Assembly: GCA_020881915.1 (NCBI GenBank)
Contig: JAJFPB010000014.1
Coordinates: 62,001 to 126,000, forward strand
Direction of reading: 5' to 3'
From: Paramyrothecium sp. XJ0827
Taxonomy: Eukaryota > Ascomycota > Sordariomycetes > Hypocreales > Stachybotryaceae
Length of the DNA stretch: 64,000 bases
Below are positions 35,240 to 45,937 of the stretch, one piece after another. The notes under the pieces were generated by a model, which searched no databases, was not told the origin of the DNA, and saw nothing but the letters and a program-made list of their open reading frames with translations. The translations under genes and the position numbers were made by a program. Position 1 is the stretch's first letter. Every line of letters starts with the position of its first letter.

Positions 35240-36367
35240 TCAGAGAAACGGCTTGATCTGCTCCTCGGTCCAATCCCAAAACTCCCTGGCTCTGCCGCTG
35301 CCGCCCTCCTCCTTGGTCTTCCCGGCGTCTACCAGGTCTGGGCGTAGATCAGAGATTCGGCCCCAGGGCGCGACTAGAATCACTCATTAGCATCGAATTA
35401 CCATGCTCCAAGCGGGAAAAAGTTCAATTCACACGTACCCCATGCGCCGGTATTCTCCATGCTGATATTTGGTGACAATGCCGCGAAGATCTCGGTGTAA
35501 GCGCCATAGATGGAATCATGTAGGAAAAATGTTTGCAAGAACATTCTAAAGACGCTAACCTGCGATCGCCAGAGCTCTGAGTTGAGGTTTCCTGGGTTCA
35601 GCGCAACGCTCACGATATTGTCCGCTTTGTGTTGACGGGCATACTCGAGGGCATGGAGGACATTTCCGGCCTTGCTGATGGCGTACTTGGTCAACCAAAA
35701 CTTGTCGTTGTGGTAGTCAAGGTTGCTCATGTCAACGCCGCCGGTGGGGGCAAAGGGCATCTCGGCCGCTGACGAGGCGACCCAGACGACGCGCACGGTA
35801 CCGACGGGCTCGGTCTTGGCGGCAGCGACGAGTGCAGGCGTGAGGAGCTTGGTGAACATGAAGGTGCCGACATTGTTGACGCCGAGCTGCAGTTCGTACC
35901 CCTGGGCCGTCTTGGAGCCCGCCGGCGGCTGCATGACGCCGGCGTTGTTGAAAAGCGCATGGAGCTTGCTTTCGCGTTGGAGAAAAGACTCTGCAGATGC
36001 CTTGATCGTGGTCAGGTCGGCGAGGTCAAGCCGCAGGAAGTGCAGCTCGCCCGACGAGCTGGGCTCGGCCTGCTTGATGGCCTCGATGGCATTGAGTGCC
36101 TTTTCTTCTGAGCGGGCGGCAACGTAGACCTTTGCATTCTTGGCGTAGAGGATCTGAGCGACCTCCTTGCCGACGCCTGTGTTGGCGCCGGTGACGACGT
36201 AGACCTGTGGGAGGGCTGGCTTAGCAAAGGGTATGGCATGGTGGTGAGACATGAGGCTGCGGCGTGGCTTCACTCACCTTGCCGTTCAGCTGCGGTACGT
36301 CCTTCTCCGTGAATGTCGGTTTCGACGGAAATGAGTCGCCGATAAATCTGTAAGCGTAGCCGATCAT
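35240..36367 (-). CDS. Short-chain dehydrogenase/reductase (retinol-dehydrogenase-like SDR)
   Basis: Three exons (36367-36278, 36204-35439, 35373-35240) give about 329 residues. The preferred start is the ATG of MIGYAYRFIG. The first intron sits immediately before VYVVTGANTGVGKE, the TGxxxGxG cofactor motif. NNAG is at about 120 and the catalytic YxxxK is YAISKAG, with a supporting Ser in WVASSAAE. The third exon, reached by a GTACGT donor and CTAG acceptor, adds VAPWGRISDLRPDL and the tail EEQIKPFL, which matches the normal end of this subfamily. Without it the frame would end early in the intron. It should use NAD(P)H on a hydrophobic or steroid/retinoid-like carbonyl. The substrate is unknown. 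Confidence 0.9.
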
Positions 36368-37596
36368 GGTGGACAGTGAAATATGCGTTGTATCGTGCAG
36401 TATGTTTTGCGTGACGGCGGTTGCCAATTAGGGCGTGATGGGGGGCCACTCTTCCTCTGCAGCCGACTGTGGAATGAGGGACCAAAGGATCACACCTTCT
36501 ACTGGTGGTATATATCTTGATGCTCTGGATAATTAAAGCCTCCTCGCAATCCATTTTGTTGCTGCCTTGGCCTCTAGGAAGCCTCGTCCGGATTTCTCAT
36601 GTCGCCACATACGCAGTAGTTCTGCCTCGGCTTCCATCCTTTGTAGCTGCTTAGCGCAAATGACAGCACAGAGCATGTGCAATCGGCTAACAAGGGACTT
36701 TCACCTGCCCTGGCGCTAGACGCCTTTTTAGATTCCCAGCTACCCGGTACGTGGCCGCAGTCGAGGAAGTGTAAATATGAAGCAGAGCCGAGACCGGCCA
36801 CGGCGGCAGCATGTTTCAACACCGAGGATTAGTTTCAAAGCTTTACTGACTGCTAACTGCTGACAGAAACTGCCAAAAGGTTTCGATTCAACTTTTTTCC
36901 GTGGCAAGTCAGTCACATCAGTGTAGAATCAGCCATGCTACCCCTGTCACGTCATCTTTTAGCCTCGGGGACGCATCCGAACCCACGGTGGAGGAGAAAC
37001 TGGCCCTGTCTGGGGTAATGCCGTTAGTGACTTGTTCATCAACATCTGGAGTGCATATTTCATCAAGTGTTAGAGGCTCAGGGACTTCGGAAAACACGGC
37101 ACTCGTCCTACCAAGGCCATCTCCAATTATTCCTTGAAGAGGTAGGCGATCGGAGGAGAGCCACCAAGTTACCACCTCAGCTGGGTCCTCGGCCCAAAAG
37201 GCGGCGAGGGCGACGCACCCAAAAGCCGCCAATACCACGACGCCATGCTTCCCTTGATCCGTGCCACAACGCCCACCAGACGGGAAAACCCGACGACACA
37301 TGCGGTGCATTTCACTTTTGAACATTCGCAGACTAACCCCAGCATGAGCGCCGGCGGAGCCATTGCAGTTATTGCACCTTGAGAACGCCATGGATATGCC
37401 TGTCGGAAGAGAGACGCCCGAGGCGCCGTAGCGCCGTGTAAACCAGGTGCATCGGAAATGGATATCGACATGCCAATCTCCAGTGTGCAATGAGCCTATA
37501 AGAAGGAGCATTAACTACCTGAATCGTTGGAAAAATGCATTGAGATCTTGCGGGACCGGTTCTACGATCGTGACCCTGCAGCCTCAACCAGCAAAC
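36368..37596. other. Divergent intergenic region (1.2 kb)
   Basis: Shared upstream region of the SDR and the esterase. Frames of up to about 200 codons near 36918-37511 on the minus strand show no domain or coding-like features. TATAAG at 37497 belongs to the esterase promoter. Confidence 0.45.
37497..37502 (+). promoter_or_regulatory. TATA-like element of the SGNH esterase gene
   Basis: TATAAG in the context GCCTATAAGAAGG lies 95-100 bases upstream of the ATG at 37597. Confidence 0.4.
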
Positions 37597-38399
37597 ATGC
37601 GGTTCCTCAGCGCCCTCCTTGTCCTGCCTGCCACCTTGGTCATGTCCCGGCCAACGGGATGTCAGGCGCCGCCATACTTTGTCCTCACCGGTGACTCTAC
37701 CACTGCCATTGGCGGCGGCTGGGGTGATGGCTTTCTTTCGTTCCTCCAGAACTCCGCAGACGGCCTCAACCCAGCCAAGAACGGCGCGACGACGGTATCA
37801 TTCAGGAAGGATGGACGATGGGACATCGCGATCAAGGCTGTCAAGGATCACGCCGAGAGCTTCCAACCTATTGTGACGATTCAGTTCGGACACAACGATC
37901 AGAAGCCGGTGCACAACATCACCTTGGCCCAGTACAAGCAGAACCTCATTGACCTCGCTAACGAGGTCACGGCAGCTGGTGGCACTCCGGTACGTAGCTT
38001 TGTTGAGCACCTCGGCTGCAATCATCGTGGCTTACCCAAACCGCATAGATACTCATCACGTCCCTGACGCGCCGCGGGTTCAGCGGCAACAAGGTCGTCG
38101 AGAACCTGGCAAACGAGCGACAGCTCACCATCGAGGCGGCCAACGAGATTGGCGCAAAGTACCTCGACCTCAACCGCGCGAGTACCGACTACGTCAACGC
38201 GATTGGTGAGCAGTCGTGGAACTACAACCTGGAGCCGGAAGACAGGACCCATATCAACGACGCGGGTCGAAAGGTCTTTGGCCGCATGGTGGCGGACCTG
38301 CTGATCAAGGCCCGGCCAGACCTGGAGAGGTACATCAAGGCCAACAAGGCTCTGAGCGACAAGATATGGGCGGGCGAGTACGCAACGGGCAATGAGTAG
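37597..38399 (+). CDS. Secreted SGNH esterase, rhamnogalacturonan acetylesterase-like (CE12)
   Basis: Exons 37597-37989 and 38049-38399 give about 247 residues, the usual size of this family. The signal peptide covers about residues 1-17 (MRFLSALLVLPATLVMS). The SGNH blocks are visible: Ser in LTGDSTT (block I), Gly in KNGATT, Asn in FGHNDQ (block III), and Asp/His in DRTHIND (block V). Splicing joins GGTP to ILITSLTRRGF, as expected for block IV and V spacing. The enzyme should remove acetyl groups from pectic rhamnogalacturonan, helping degrade plant cell walls. Acetylxylan or other acetylated sugars are alternatives. An AATAAA lies about 80 bases after the stop. Confidence 0.9.
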
Positions 38400-38873
38400 A
38401 CACTTCCCCATCACGTTGTATTGCGTTAGAGTCCGTCTACTGCTGCACTTTGGTGGAAGACCTGCGCTGTAGAATGGTGAAATAAAATAGAAGCATCTCA
38501 ATTGCACCTGCGAGGGCTTCTCATAGCCGGGATGTCGTATCGCCCAGGGCCAGGGGGCCAGTTGAATCATCATTTACACCGCCCCAAACATACCTGAGAT
38601 TTGTCCTGGTGATCGAGGTCTCGGCGCTGCGACCTGAGTCAAGATGAGTTGCCGGCCAGTCAGCCAACCGTGCCTCGAACTCACCGGAAAGGTCAATTGA
38701 GACTATGCTTGCACCGAGCCCAGTGATGTTAGTCGATATTTACTTGCTGCCTCGCATTGTTTGAGTTACAACGTTGATGCCCTTCTAAGTCCTTGTTCCT
38801 TGACCGTCTGCCAGCAACCCCAAAATCTGTGGAATAAAATCTCCGTTGATCATAGGAATACTTAGTGGCTAGG
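38400..38873. other. Intergenic region before the HisRS pseudogene
   Basis: 3' flank of the esterase and sequence before the first recognisable synthetase fragment. Nothing else was recognised. Confidence 0.4.
38481..38486 (+). terminator. Poly(A) signal-like AATAAA after the esterase gene
   Basis: A canonical AATAAA lies 82 bases downstream of the stop codon at 38399. Fungal 3' signals are loose, so this is a plausible rather than proven site. Confidence 0.35.
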
Positions 38874-39915
38874 ATGACAGCTAGCAACTCTCTGCCGTCT
38901 CCCTCGAATGCGCAGCTCAAGACACCGAAAGAAACTCGCGTCGCTTTAGGTCGGACCTAACCTTCTTCTCCGCGACCACATTTTGTTCGTCGCCCCATAA
39001 GCGCTGCACTCACATTATGCTGATCTTCCTCAGTTAGGTCACCAATAACACTTTCAAGCGATACGGCGGCATCCCACTGGAAACCGTGGCCTTTGAACTT
39101 TGAAGTGCTCTTTTAGAACAACATGGCGAGGATCAACGACTCATATATAATGTCGAAGATCAGGGCGGAGACCTCCGCTCTTTGCACTACAACTTGATCA
39201 TCCCGTTTGTTCACTAACTCGCCATGCATAGCAATTACAGGCAAGCCAAGTGCTACCAAATTGCGAAAGACTATCGTCGTGATCAACCTGCCATATCCCT
39301 GGCCGACTCCGCGAGTTCTGTCATCGCGACATCGACTGTCCGACGTAGTTTCGTTCGATCTCTCGCTTGCAAGAGGGATTAATTACGAGATCATTGTAAA
39401 GCCCACAAAAGTCCAGACCATTCACATGGGCAGTGTTGCTGTTGGTGGCCGCAACGATGGCCTTGGCATGTACGGCAAGCGGCCCATCCCTTGCGTGGGA
39501 CTGACCTTCGGGTTCGATTCTATCTACAAAATCCTCGAGGCAGGCCAGAAAAGAAAGAACGTGAACGAGGTTGCGCTCGAGATCGATGTCTACGTCATGG
39601 CCGCCGGCGGGAATAGCTTCGACGGGCTTCTCCAAGAGCGCATAGGCATGGCGAGTCAGCTCTGGGACGCCGGCATCTGCGCGCAGTTTCATGCCAAGGT
39701 CAGGCCTAAGATGCTACGCAGTTCAGTGCCTCATATTATGTGGCTGTAGCCGTCATCATCGGGGACGAAGAACGAGCGGCTGGTCAGGTCCGTTGAAGGA
39801 TGCCGGAGCGGGTGACAAGGAAGCGATCAAGAAAAATCGGGGTGAGCTTCAATGAGAGATTCCCCTTGAAGGAGTCAAGAAAATACTTGCAAAGATATCA
39901 TTGGAGCAAGAATAG
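38874..39915 (+). pseudogene. Histidyl-tRNA synthetase pseudogene, disrupted and internally deleted
   Basis: Successive frames read as pieces of a cytosolic class II histidyl-tRNA synthetase. They start with an N-terminal piece (QLKTPKET), followed by FKRYGGIPLETVAFEL, HGEDQRLIYNVEDQGG and YQIAKDYRRDQPA. Then come GRLREFCHRDIDCPT, SFDLSLARG, IPCVGLTFGFDSIYKI, IDVYVMAAGG, ERIGMASQLWDAGI, VAVAVIIGDEERAAGQVR and IPLEGVKKILAKISLEQE up to a TAG at 39913. The frame is broken by TGA at 39101 and TAA at 39215. It shifts near 39295, near 39342, between about 39700 and 39719, and near 39792, with another TGA at 39853. About 110 codons expected between DIDCPT and SFDLSLARG are absent. The longest surviving piece is open from 39207 to 39749. 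A functional copy must exist elsewhere. This one cannot make an active synthetase. Confidence 0.88.
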
Positions 39916-40479
39916 ATTCGGTTTGAAGGGGCTCTACCTGACTCTTCCATTCTGTTATACGGAGCTAACGTGCTCGACCCATACCAAATCTTAGAGAATC
40001 TCGTTGTACCTCCATGAATACTGCAGCAATATATGAAAGACACTCTGGCCCTGTCAAACAAAAAATCGTTCGTCGGGACAGACTGCGCCCTTACAAACCT
40101 CCGCTCCCTTACACGATATGTTGGTCGAGTGAACGACACACCCAGGAAATACATTGACCCAACACTCTTGGCTATGTAAGCATCAGCAAACAATCGATTG
40201 CAAATAGGAGAGGAAGCTTGGACTACAAAGAAATGACCCTGCTCCACTCATCTTGGGTGATATCATTGTCGGGAGCCCCATGCTCTGAGCCGAAACCCGG
40301 GGCCCCGCACCGGGTGAAGCTTTACCCTCATGGATGCAACCATCTCGATCGCCGGTTCTACGTTGGACGCACTGATGAAGCCGTCGAATACTGTGATGTC
40401 TGACACAATATATCTTCACACTGGATCGGCTTCGGTAAATGAAGCAAGACACAATCCACCGACAGTTCCCTAAGCAACA
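39916..40479. other. qutE promoter region
   Basis: This lies between the pseudogene and the dehydroquinase ATG. It carries the QUTA-like palindrome at 40312. No other gene is recognised. Confidence 0.5.
40312..40327. promoter_or_regulatory. QUTA/QA-1F-like palindrome upstream of dehydroquinase
   Basis: GGGTGA-AGCT-TTACCC resembles the published QA-1F/QUTA consensus GGRTAA-N4-TTATCC, with one mismatch in each half-site. It is 153 bases upstream of the qutE ATG. Binding is inferred from the consensus and from similar sites at the other cluster promoters. Confidence 0.55.
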
Positions 40480-40938
40480 ATGTCTCGACGCATCCTCCTG
40501 ATCAATGGGCCCAACCTAAACCTCCTGGGCACACGGGAGCCTCACATCTACGGCTCCACCACCTTGAAGATGGTCGAGTCCCAGGCACAGTCCCAGGCCG
40601 AATCCCTATCGGCTAGCCTGGTGGTGTTCCAATCCAACCACGAGGGCGCCATCGTCGACCGCATCCAAGAAGCACGCGGCAACATTGACGGCATCGTCAT
40701 CAACCCGGGGGCTTACACGCACACCAGTGTAGCGATCCGAGACGCCTTGCTCGGGGTGGAGATTCCTTACGTTGAGCTGCACGTCTCCAACGTTCACGCG
40801 AGGGAGCAGTTCCGGAAGCACAGTTATTTGAGCGACAAAGCAGAGGCGGTGATTTGTGGATTAGGAACGTTTGGGTATCAAGCTGCTATTGAGTTTGCCG
40901 TAAAGCACATGAAAGTAAAGAAACCAACCAAGCTATAA
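40480..40938 (+). CDS. qutE: Catabolic 3-dehydroquinase, type II
   Basis: A single-exon gene of 152 residues, the normal length for type II dehydroquinase. It dehydrates 3-dehydroquinate to 3-dehydroshikimate in the cytosol, the second step of quinate breakdown. Active-site features are visible: [17 protein letters not shown] at the start with Arg19 and Tyr24, NPGAYTHTS with Asn75 and His81, and His101 in ELHVSN. The type II fold distinguishes it from the type I domain of the biosynthetic AROM protein. It is the first gene of the quinate cluster and is convergent with qutC, with only 14 bases between stops. A palindrome like the QUTA site lies upstream. Confidence 0.97.
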   Translation: MSRRILLINGPNLNLLGTREPHIYGSTTLKMVESQAQSQAESLSASLVVFQSNHEGAIVDRIQEARGNIDGIVINPGAYTHTSVAIRDALLGVEIPYVELHVSNVHAREQFRKHSYLSDKAEAVICGLGTFGYQAAIEFAVKHMKVKKPTKL

Positions 40939-40952
40939 ATACAATCAATCTC

Positions 40953-42008
40953 TCACAACATTGCCTGGACCCTCGTCAGGTATGATTCTTCCAAGCCCAA
41001 GTCCTTGATTAGTTTCGACCACGATTGAGCTCCACGCTGAGCCATCTCCTCCGGCACATGCTCATCGCTTTCCGTAAGACGTCGGTTGAAGACCTCAAAA
41101 CTCAACCAGCCTTTAAATCCAAGGCCATGAATTATTGAAGTCATGATAGTTTTGATAGGAAGATAAGCCCCGTACTGAGACTCTCCGTAGAGCAGTCGTG
41201 CATTTCGCGACCAGCTCATTCTTGCAGGTTGCTCCACGTTATAAAATGGATGTGTTTCGTCGAGCGGACTCGCCAATCTCTCTCCGTCGGCCATCTGTAC
41301 GAGGAAGACCCTGGAGACGTCGACAGTCGAAACGAGCCGCTTTAGTGATTTGGTGACGGCGGCTGTGCAGTCGGGGACGCAGCCGTCCGGGCTTTTTGGG
41401 TCCGCGTATATCCTTCCAGCAATATTGAAGGAGTCAAGACAAAGGCCAAAGTTAGACCTTGCTACGCGCTGCACCACATCCCAGCTCTCTTCCCATGTGC
41501 TCACTCTCGTACCCCAGCATAGCGCTTCGAATGCAAAACGCACTATTGGCGTCCTTTGCAGGCCCATGTCGGCAACCTCTTGGAAATCCTTGACGATAAG
41601 ATCCATGTCATCCGTTATTTGGTCGGCGGGAAGGTTGCTGCTGGGAAGGAGGATCAAATCCGTGCCCAGCTCGTGGACAAGATCAAGCCATAGCTCCATG
41701 TCTTGGATACGCTTGGCATGGAGCGAGCGAGAGATGAGGCCTTCGTAGTGCATAAACGGCTGTAGACAAATGATGGTAAGGCCTAGAGAGGAGCATGTTT
41801 TCGAGATTATGGCGGCAGCAGCCAGTTGCTCTGCGTTGCTGGGAGAATCGTTGGAAGAGAGGGTCTTGGAAAAGTCGTATACATCCTCGTAGAAGAGTTC
41901 AATGCCTCGGAAGCCGTAGCGGGCGGCCATTTCTAGCTTGCGTGGCAGCGCATGGCCGGCGAATGAACGCCCGAGGGACATGCTGCAGATACTCGGTTTA
42001 TAAGACAT
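40953..42008 (-). CDS. qutC: 3-dehydroshikimate dehydratase
   Basis: A single-exon gene of 351 residues in the short fungal class of sugar-phosphate-isomerase-like TIM barrels. It converts 3-dehydroshikimate to protocatechuate, sending quinate carbon to the beta-ketoadipate route. The sequence begins YKPSICSMSLGRSFAGH and shows the expected divalent-metal ligands: Glu in RFAFEALCWG, Asp in LCLDSFNI, Gln in FLVQMADGE and Glu in WLSFEVFNRR. It is divergent from the quinate dehydrogenase gene across a 712-base promoter region carrying QUTA-like palindromes. The frame is intact. The same enzyme is called qa-4 in Neurospora and qutC in Aspergillus. Confidence 0.95.
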   Translation of the reverse strand: MSYKPSICSMSLGRSFAGHALPRKLEMAARYGFRGIELFYEDVYDFSKTLSSNDSPSNAEQLAAAAIISKTCSSLGLTIICLQPFMHYEGLISRSLHAKRIQDMELWLDLVHELGTDLILLPSSNLPADQITDDMDLIVKDFQEVADMGLQRTPIVRFAFEALCWGTRVSTWEESWDVVQRVARSNFGLCLDSFNIAGRIYADPKSPDGCVPDCTAAVTKSLKRLVSTVDVSRVFLVQMADGERLASPLDETHPFYNVEQPARMSWSRNARLLYGESQYGAYLPIKTIMTSIIHGLGFKGWLSFEVFNRRLTESDEHVPEEMAQRGAQSWSKLIKDLGLEESYLTRVQAML

Positions 42009-42406
42009 GTTGGCAGCATATATCAGTGACTGCGTTACAACGGTATTGAAAGTGCTCAGAATACTGTTTTGATATACACAGAGTCATGGCACGAGGTGAA
42101 GCCTGCGGAAGGCGAGTCATCATATATACGACACTGCCACCCAAGATACGATATGATGATGCAACGGCGGAAAGAGGCGGTTCAGCACCATGCTATCAAA
42201 CACCTGGCAGCCCATCAGAACTCTCAAACAGCGACTCAACTCAGCAATCGCATTGAAAACGTATCTTATCGCTCAGCATCCACCATTTCCGCCCTCCATT
42301 CCGCCATGGCTAATGCCGGCATTCACTCTCATGCTTGGCTCAGATTGGCCGTTCTGGTAAACTTATACGCAGCAAATATCCAGCGCAACACGTAGTCGAC
42401 CCAGCA

Positions 42407-42424
42407 GGATAAGGCTTCTTACCC
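42407..42424. promoter_or_regulatory. QUTA-like inverted repeat with 6-base spacer
   Basis: GGATAA-GGCTTC-TTACCC has good half-sites but a spacer of 6 instead of 4 bases. It is in the qutC/qutB divergent promoter, 31 bases before the regular site at 42455. Confidence 0.4.
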
Positions 42425-42454
42425 AATGACGCAAGCCCACCGCGGCAGTTCGGG

Positions 42455-42470
42455 GGATAAAGACTTAGCC
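42455..42470. promoter_or_regulatory. QUTA/QA-1F-like palindrome in the qutC/qutB promoter
   Basis: GGATAA-AGAC-TTAGCC matches the GGRTAA-N4-TTATCC consensus except for one base in the right half-site. It is placed to serve both divergent genes (qutC ATG at 42008, qutB ATG at 42721). Confidence 0.55.
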
Positions 42471-42720
42471 GGCGTGGTGGAGCACAACCCTTGGCCTCCC
42501 CCACATGAGGAGGCCACCCTTGAGATGGAGGGTGCGGAGCAGCGGGCACGTTGAAAGTTACCATTTTCCACCAAGTCGAGTGCGCAAGCGCGAACCAAAG
42601 CATTATAACACCCGTGCAGGGACAGCGAGATGGTCAACAGGGTATAGTTAAGCTGGCAATCTGCTCTGTTTCGTCAATCGAAAAGACCGTCACCGCATCC
42701 CGTCCACCACCCCTCCCACC

Positions 42721-43750
42721 ATGGCTTTGTCTGTCCAGGAAGAGAAAATAGCATCCCAAATGAGCGCTGAGGCGTCTCGCTTAGAGAGGCACGGTTACCT
42801 CTTTGGGCAGAAAATCACACATTCGCTGTCGCCTCTCCTTCATGATGTTGTCTATAAGCACCTTGGGTATGAGTGGGCTCAGATACGGTTGGATTCCGCC
42901 GACATAGACCTCTTCCTTCGTTTAACCAAGAACCCCAAGTTTTACGGTAAGCATCATGTTCTGTAGTTCATGATCTGAATGAAGACTAATGCCTCTCGAA
43001 GGTGCATCTGTCACCATGCCTAACAAAGTTGCAATCCTACCACATCTGGACGAGCTTACACCTGAATGCCAGGCTGTCGGTGCCTGCAATACCGTCTTCT
43101 TCAAGCCTTCTCCCACCTCAGCAAACCGTCGCCTATGCGGTGCTAACACCGATGTTGTTGGCGTCCGCGACAGCTTTGTCTACAATGTCGCCTCTCCAGA
43201 GACCACCTACCATCACCGGCCAGCATTGGTCATTGGAGGCGGCGGAGCGGCCAGGAGTGCGATCTACGCATTGAGGACATTCATGAAAGTCAAAGACATC
43301 TACCTTGTTTGTCGCGATGCAGAGGAGGTTCAGGCAATGATACAACACTGCACATCAAGGGGCTATGGCGAGGGTCTGATTCACGTCACCACGACGGCTC
43401 AGGCCGAATCGCTAGATGCCCCCGGAGCAATCGTTGCTTGCATTCCTGACTTTGAGCCATCAACGTCGGCGGAAGTCCTCGCCGACTCCATCACAAACAT
43501 CTTCCTCTCCAAACCGAGCAAAGGCGCCATCCTTGAGATGTGTTACAACCCGACACCCTTCACCCGCCTCGGCGGCCTAGCAGAGAAAAAAGGATGGCAG
43601 GTGATTCTAGGAACGGAGGCAATGATATGGCAGGGCTTGGAGCAGGACAAGTACTGGACCGGCAAGAAGACGGAAGAACTGCCGGTGGAGCAAGTGAAGG
43701 CTGCCGTGACAGAGGTCGTGGAACAAAGATTGCATCAATCCAAGCTGTAA
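42721..43750 (+). CDS. qutB: Quinate/shikimate 5-dehydrogenase (catabolic)
   Basis: Exons 42721-42946 and 43002-43750 (55 bp intron, GTAAGC donor) give about 324 residues. It oxidises quinate to 3-dehydroquinate, and often shikimate to 3-dehydroshikimate, with NAD. The N-terminal substrate domain shows [18 protein letters not shown] and, restored across the intron, ASVTMPNK with the catalytic Lys. GANTDVVGV contains the catalytic Asp. The Rossmann motif is [15 protein letters not shown], and EMCYNP and GTEAMIWQG end the fold. It stands divergent to qutC and convergent with the permease. It corresponds to qa-3/qutB. Confidence 0.95.
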
Positions 43751-44162
43751 ATGTACGATATACGAGAAAAAATTTGAAAGAACTTTAGACACACATTAAC
43801 CATTTGACCTTCTGATGTGGAATGAGAGTAGACTGTAGTCATGCTTCTCGTCGAAATAACATGGTGATGTTGCGCAAGATTAACAACTGGATAACGGCAA
43901 AAACTGTCTAGACAAACTATTTTCTGGATGCAATCTGGATGTTTTGGTGGCAAACCCAATCCGTAGAGGCTTGGAGATTTTGAGTCACTTCGCACAAATA
44001 TATTCACACAATAGATGAAGGAGTTTGCATCAACACTTAAGATATGATGTACAGTTCGTCTCGCTCTAGCAGATGCCATTGTCTTCTACAATTTCGGACA
44101 CCATCATACATGAAACAATCCACCCGCTACCCACATGGTTGCATTGCCACAGACCCGCCAAG
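43751..44162. other. Convergent 3' region between qutB and qutD
   Basis: Separates the stops of two convergent genes. AT-rich, no gene, no palindrome of the QUTA type noticed. Confidence 0.45.
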
Positions 44163-45837
44163 CTAGACGCTTCGGCCCTCTACCTGCTCAACCCCAGACT
44201 TCTCCTCACGCAGCTGGTCCCCCACGTTGTGCCTGAACTCCTCATCGTTCAAGCGCAACTCCTCCATCAAGATCTTGTTGGCTCGCCACAGCGGCTTGGT
44301 CTCGAACAGCTTGTCCATCATTTCAAGTGGGATAGACTTGGTCTCGGGTATGCAGAAGAAGACGAAGACGACCGAGATGACCATGAGGGACGCGAAGAAG
44401 AAGTACACGCCGTAGCCCCAGGCGTTGAACATCTGCGCGGTGAACCTGGCAATGATGAAGTTCCACAACCAGTTGTTGGCAGCCGCGTTAGCCTGACCCA
44501 GTGAACGAGTGTTCTGGTCAAAGATTTCAGAGTTGAGAACCCAAGGCGTTCCGTTCCAGGAAGGTGTGTAGAAGGCAGTCCACAGGTAGAAGAAGAACAT
44601 GGCGGCAATGCCACCGGGAGATAGTGACCCATCTTCAGAGGGCTCCTGGTTCGCAGTGTCTGCGATCTTAATGTAGGCACCAATGAACCACATGCAAAGA
44701 GAACCACCAATGGCGCCGATCATCAGTAGGTTGCGGCGACCCATGTGGTCAATGAGGACGAGAAGCCAGACAAAGGTGAGGACGGTCTTGACCACGCCAA
44801 AGATTCCGGTTGTGAGAAGAGCGGTGTTGGTTCCAGTGACGCCGATGCTGCGGAAGACTGTTGGGCTGTAGTAGTTGATAGCATTGATGCCAGAGCCTAA
44901 AGCAAAGTCAGTTTGTGTTTTTCTCTTTGGGGGTCGCAGGCTGCTTACCATTTTGGAAGACAAAAAGCATAGCACCGATGAAGAAGCGCCACTGGATCTT
45001 CTTCTCCTTGAGAGCACGGAAGGGCTTCCAGAACCCAGCGCCAACGTCACGACGGTAGCGTTCCAGCTCCTCGTCGATGTAGGAGGCCTCTTCGAGAATG
45101 TACGTGTCGGTGTCTGGGAGGTTCCTGAGCCAGCACAGGATCTTCATGGCTTCCTCTCGACGGCCCTTGAGGAAGAGCCAGCGAGGCGACTCGGGGAAAA
45201 ACAGTGCACCCAGCAGCAGAATGCCACCGGGGATCAGTTGAACGCCGAAGGGAATCAGCCATTGCGTGCGGTTGGGTGGCAGGGTGGTGTTGACGCCGTA
45301 ATTGATCCAGAAGCCCACAAGGCCACCGACTTGCCAGCCGAGTTCGTACAAGCCGACGAGTCGACCTCGGATGGCAGGCGGTGACAATTCGGAGATGTAA
45401 ATGGGGGTCATGTTGGAAAGGCCGCCAACGCCGACACCGGCGAGCACTCTTCCGCCGATGATGAGGCCAAGGCCGCGGTCGCCGTTGGCGCCCAGCATGA
45501 TGCCGGCGCCAATCATGAAGATGATATCAAAGAGGAACAAGGACTTCTTGCGACCGAGGAAGTAGCTGGAGCAGTAGGCGCCAAGACTGCCAAAGAAGGC
45601 GCCGGCCTGATACACAGAGACAATATTCTGCTTCAGGAGGGCGAGGTCGTTGGGGTCATAGTCTTCGAACCTGAACTCCTCCGTGAAGGACGGGAGGGCC
45701 AGTGTGGTGCCGATGAAGGCAGAGTCGTAGCCGATAACACAAGCGGCGAAGGATGCCGTGGCGGCGCAAAAGTAGACACGCCAATTGTAGACAGCCTTCG
45801 GCGTCGGCCGGTCTTCCTTCAATTGAAGAATCGTCAT
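44163..45837 (-). CDS. qutD: Quinate permease, MFS sugar-porter family
   Basis: Exons 45837-44949 and 44896-44163 (52 bp intron) give about 540 residues with 12 predicted membrane segments. Sugar-porter signatures are present: FLGRKKSLF after TM2-3, GRVLAGVGVGGLSNMTPIYISELSPPAIRGRLVG, PESPRWL before the central loop, DHMGRRNLL and PETKSIPLE after TM12. Splicing joins FVFQN to GSGINAINYYSPTVF, the conserved TM7 motif. Location in the cluster and similarity in style to fungal quinate transporters make quinate import across the plasma membrane the expected role. It is qa-y/qutD. A perfect QUTA-type palindrome and a TATAAG lie upstream. Confidence 0.95.
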
Positions 45838-45931
45838 CCTAGCTGCTGTCTTGCTTGTGCTGCGGGACGATGTAACAAGGTGGGCTTGTCGAGGGTCCTG
45901 CTACAGGTCGGGGCAATGGGGCGTCCAATGT

Positions 45932-45937
45932 CTTATA
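45932..45937 (-). promoter_or_regulatory. TATA-like element of qutD
   Basis: TATAAG on the minus strand, about 95-100 bases before the qutD ATG. Confidence 0.4.

Noticed and set aside
33361..38399. Aldolase, SDR and esterase as extra members of the quinate cluster
   Set aside because: No QUTA-like palindrome was seen at their promoters, a pseudogene and several intergenic regions separate them, and their chemistry is not needed for quinate breakdown.
39207..39749. 180-codon open frame as a functional gene
   Set aside because: It covers only the C-terminal part of a histidyl-tRNA synthetase and is flanked by further synthetase pieces in other frames, so it is a surviving part of a pseudogene.
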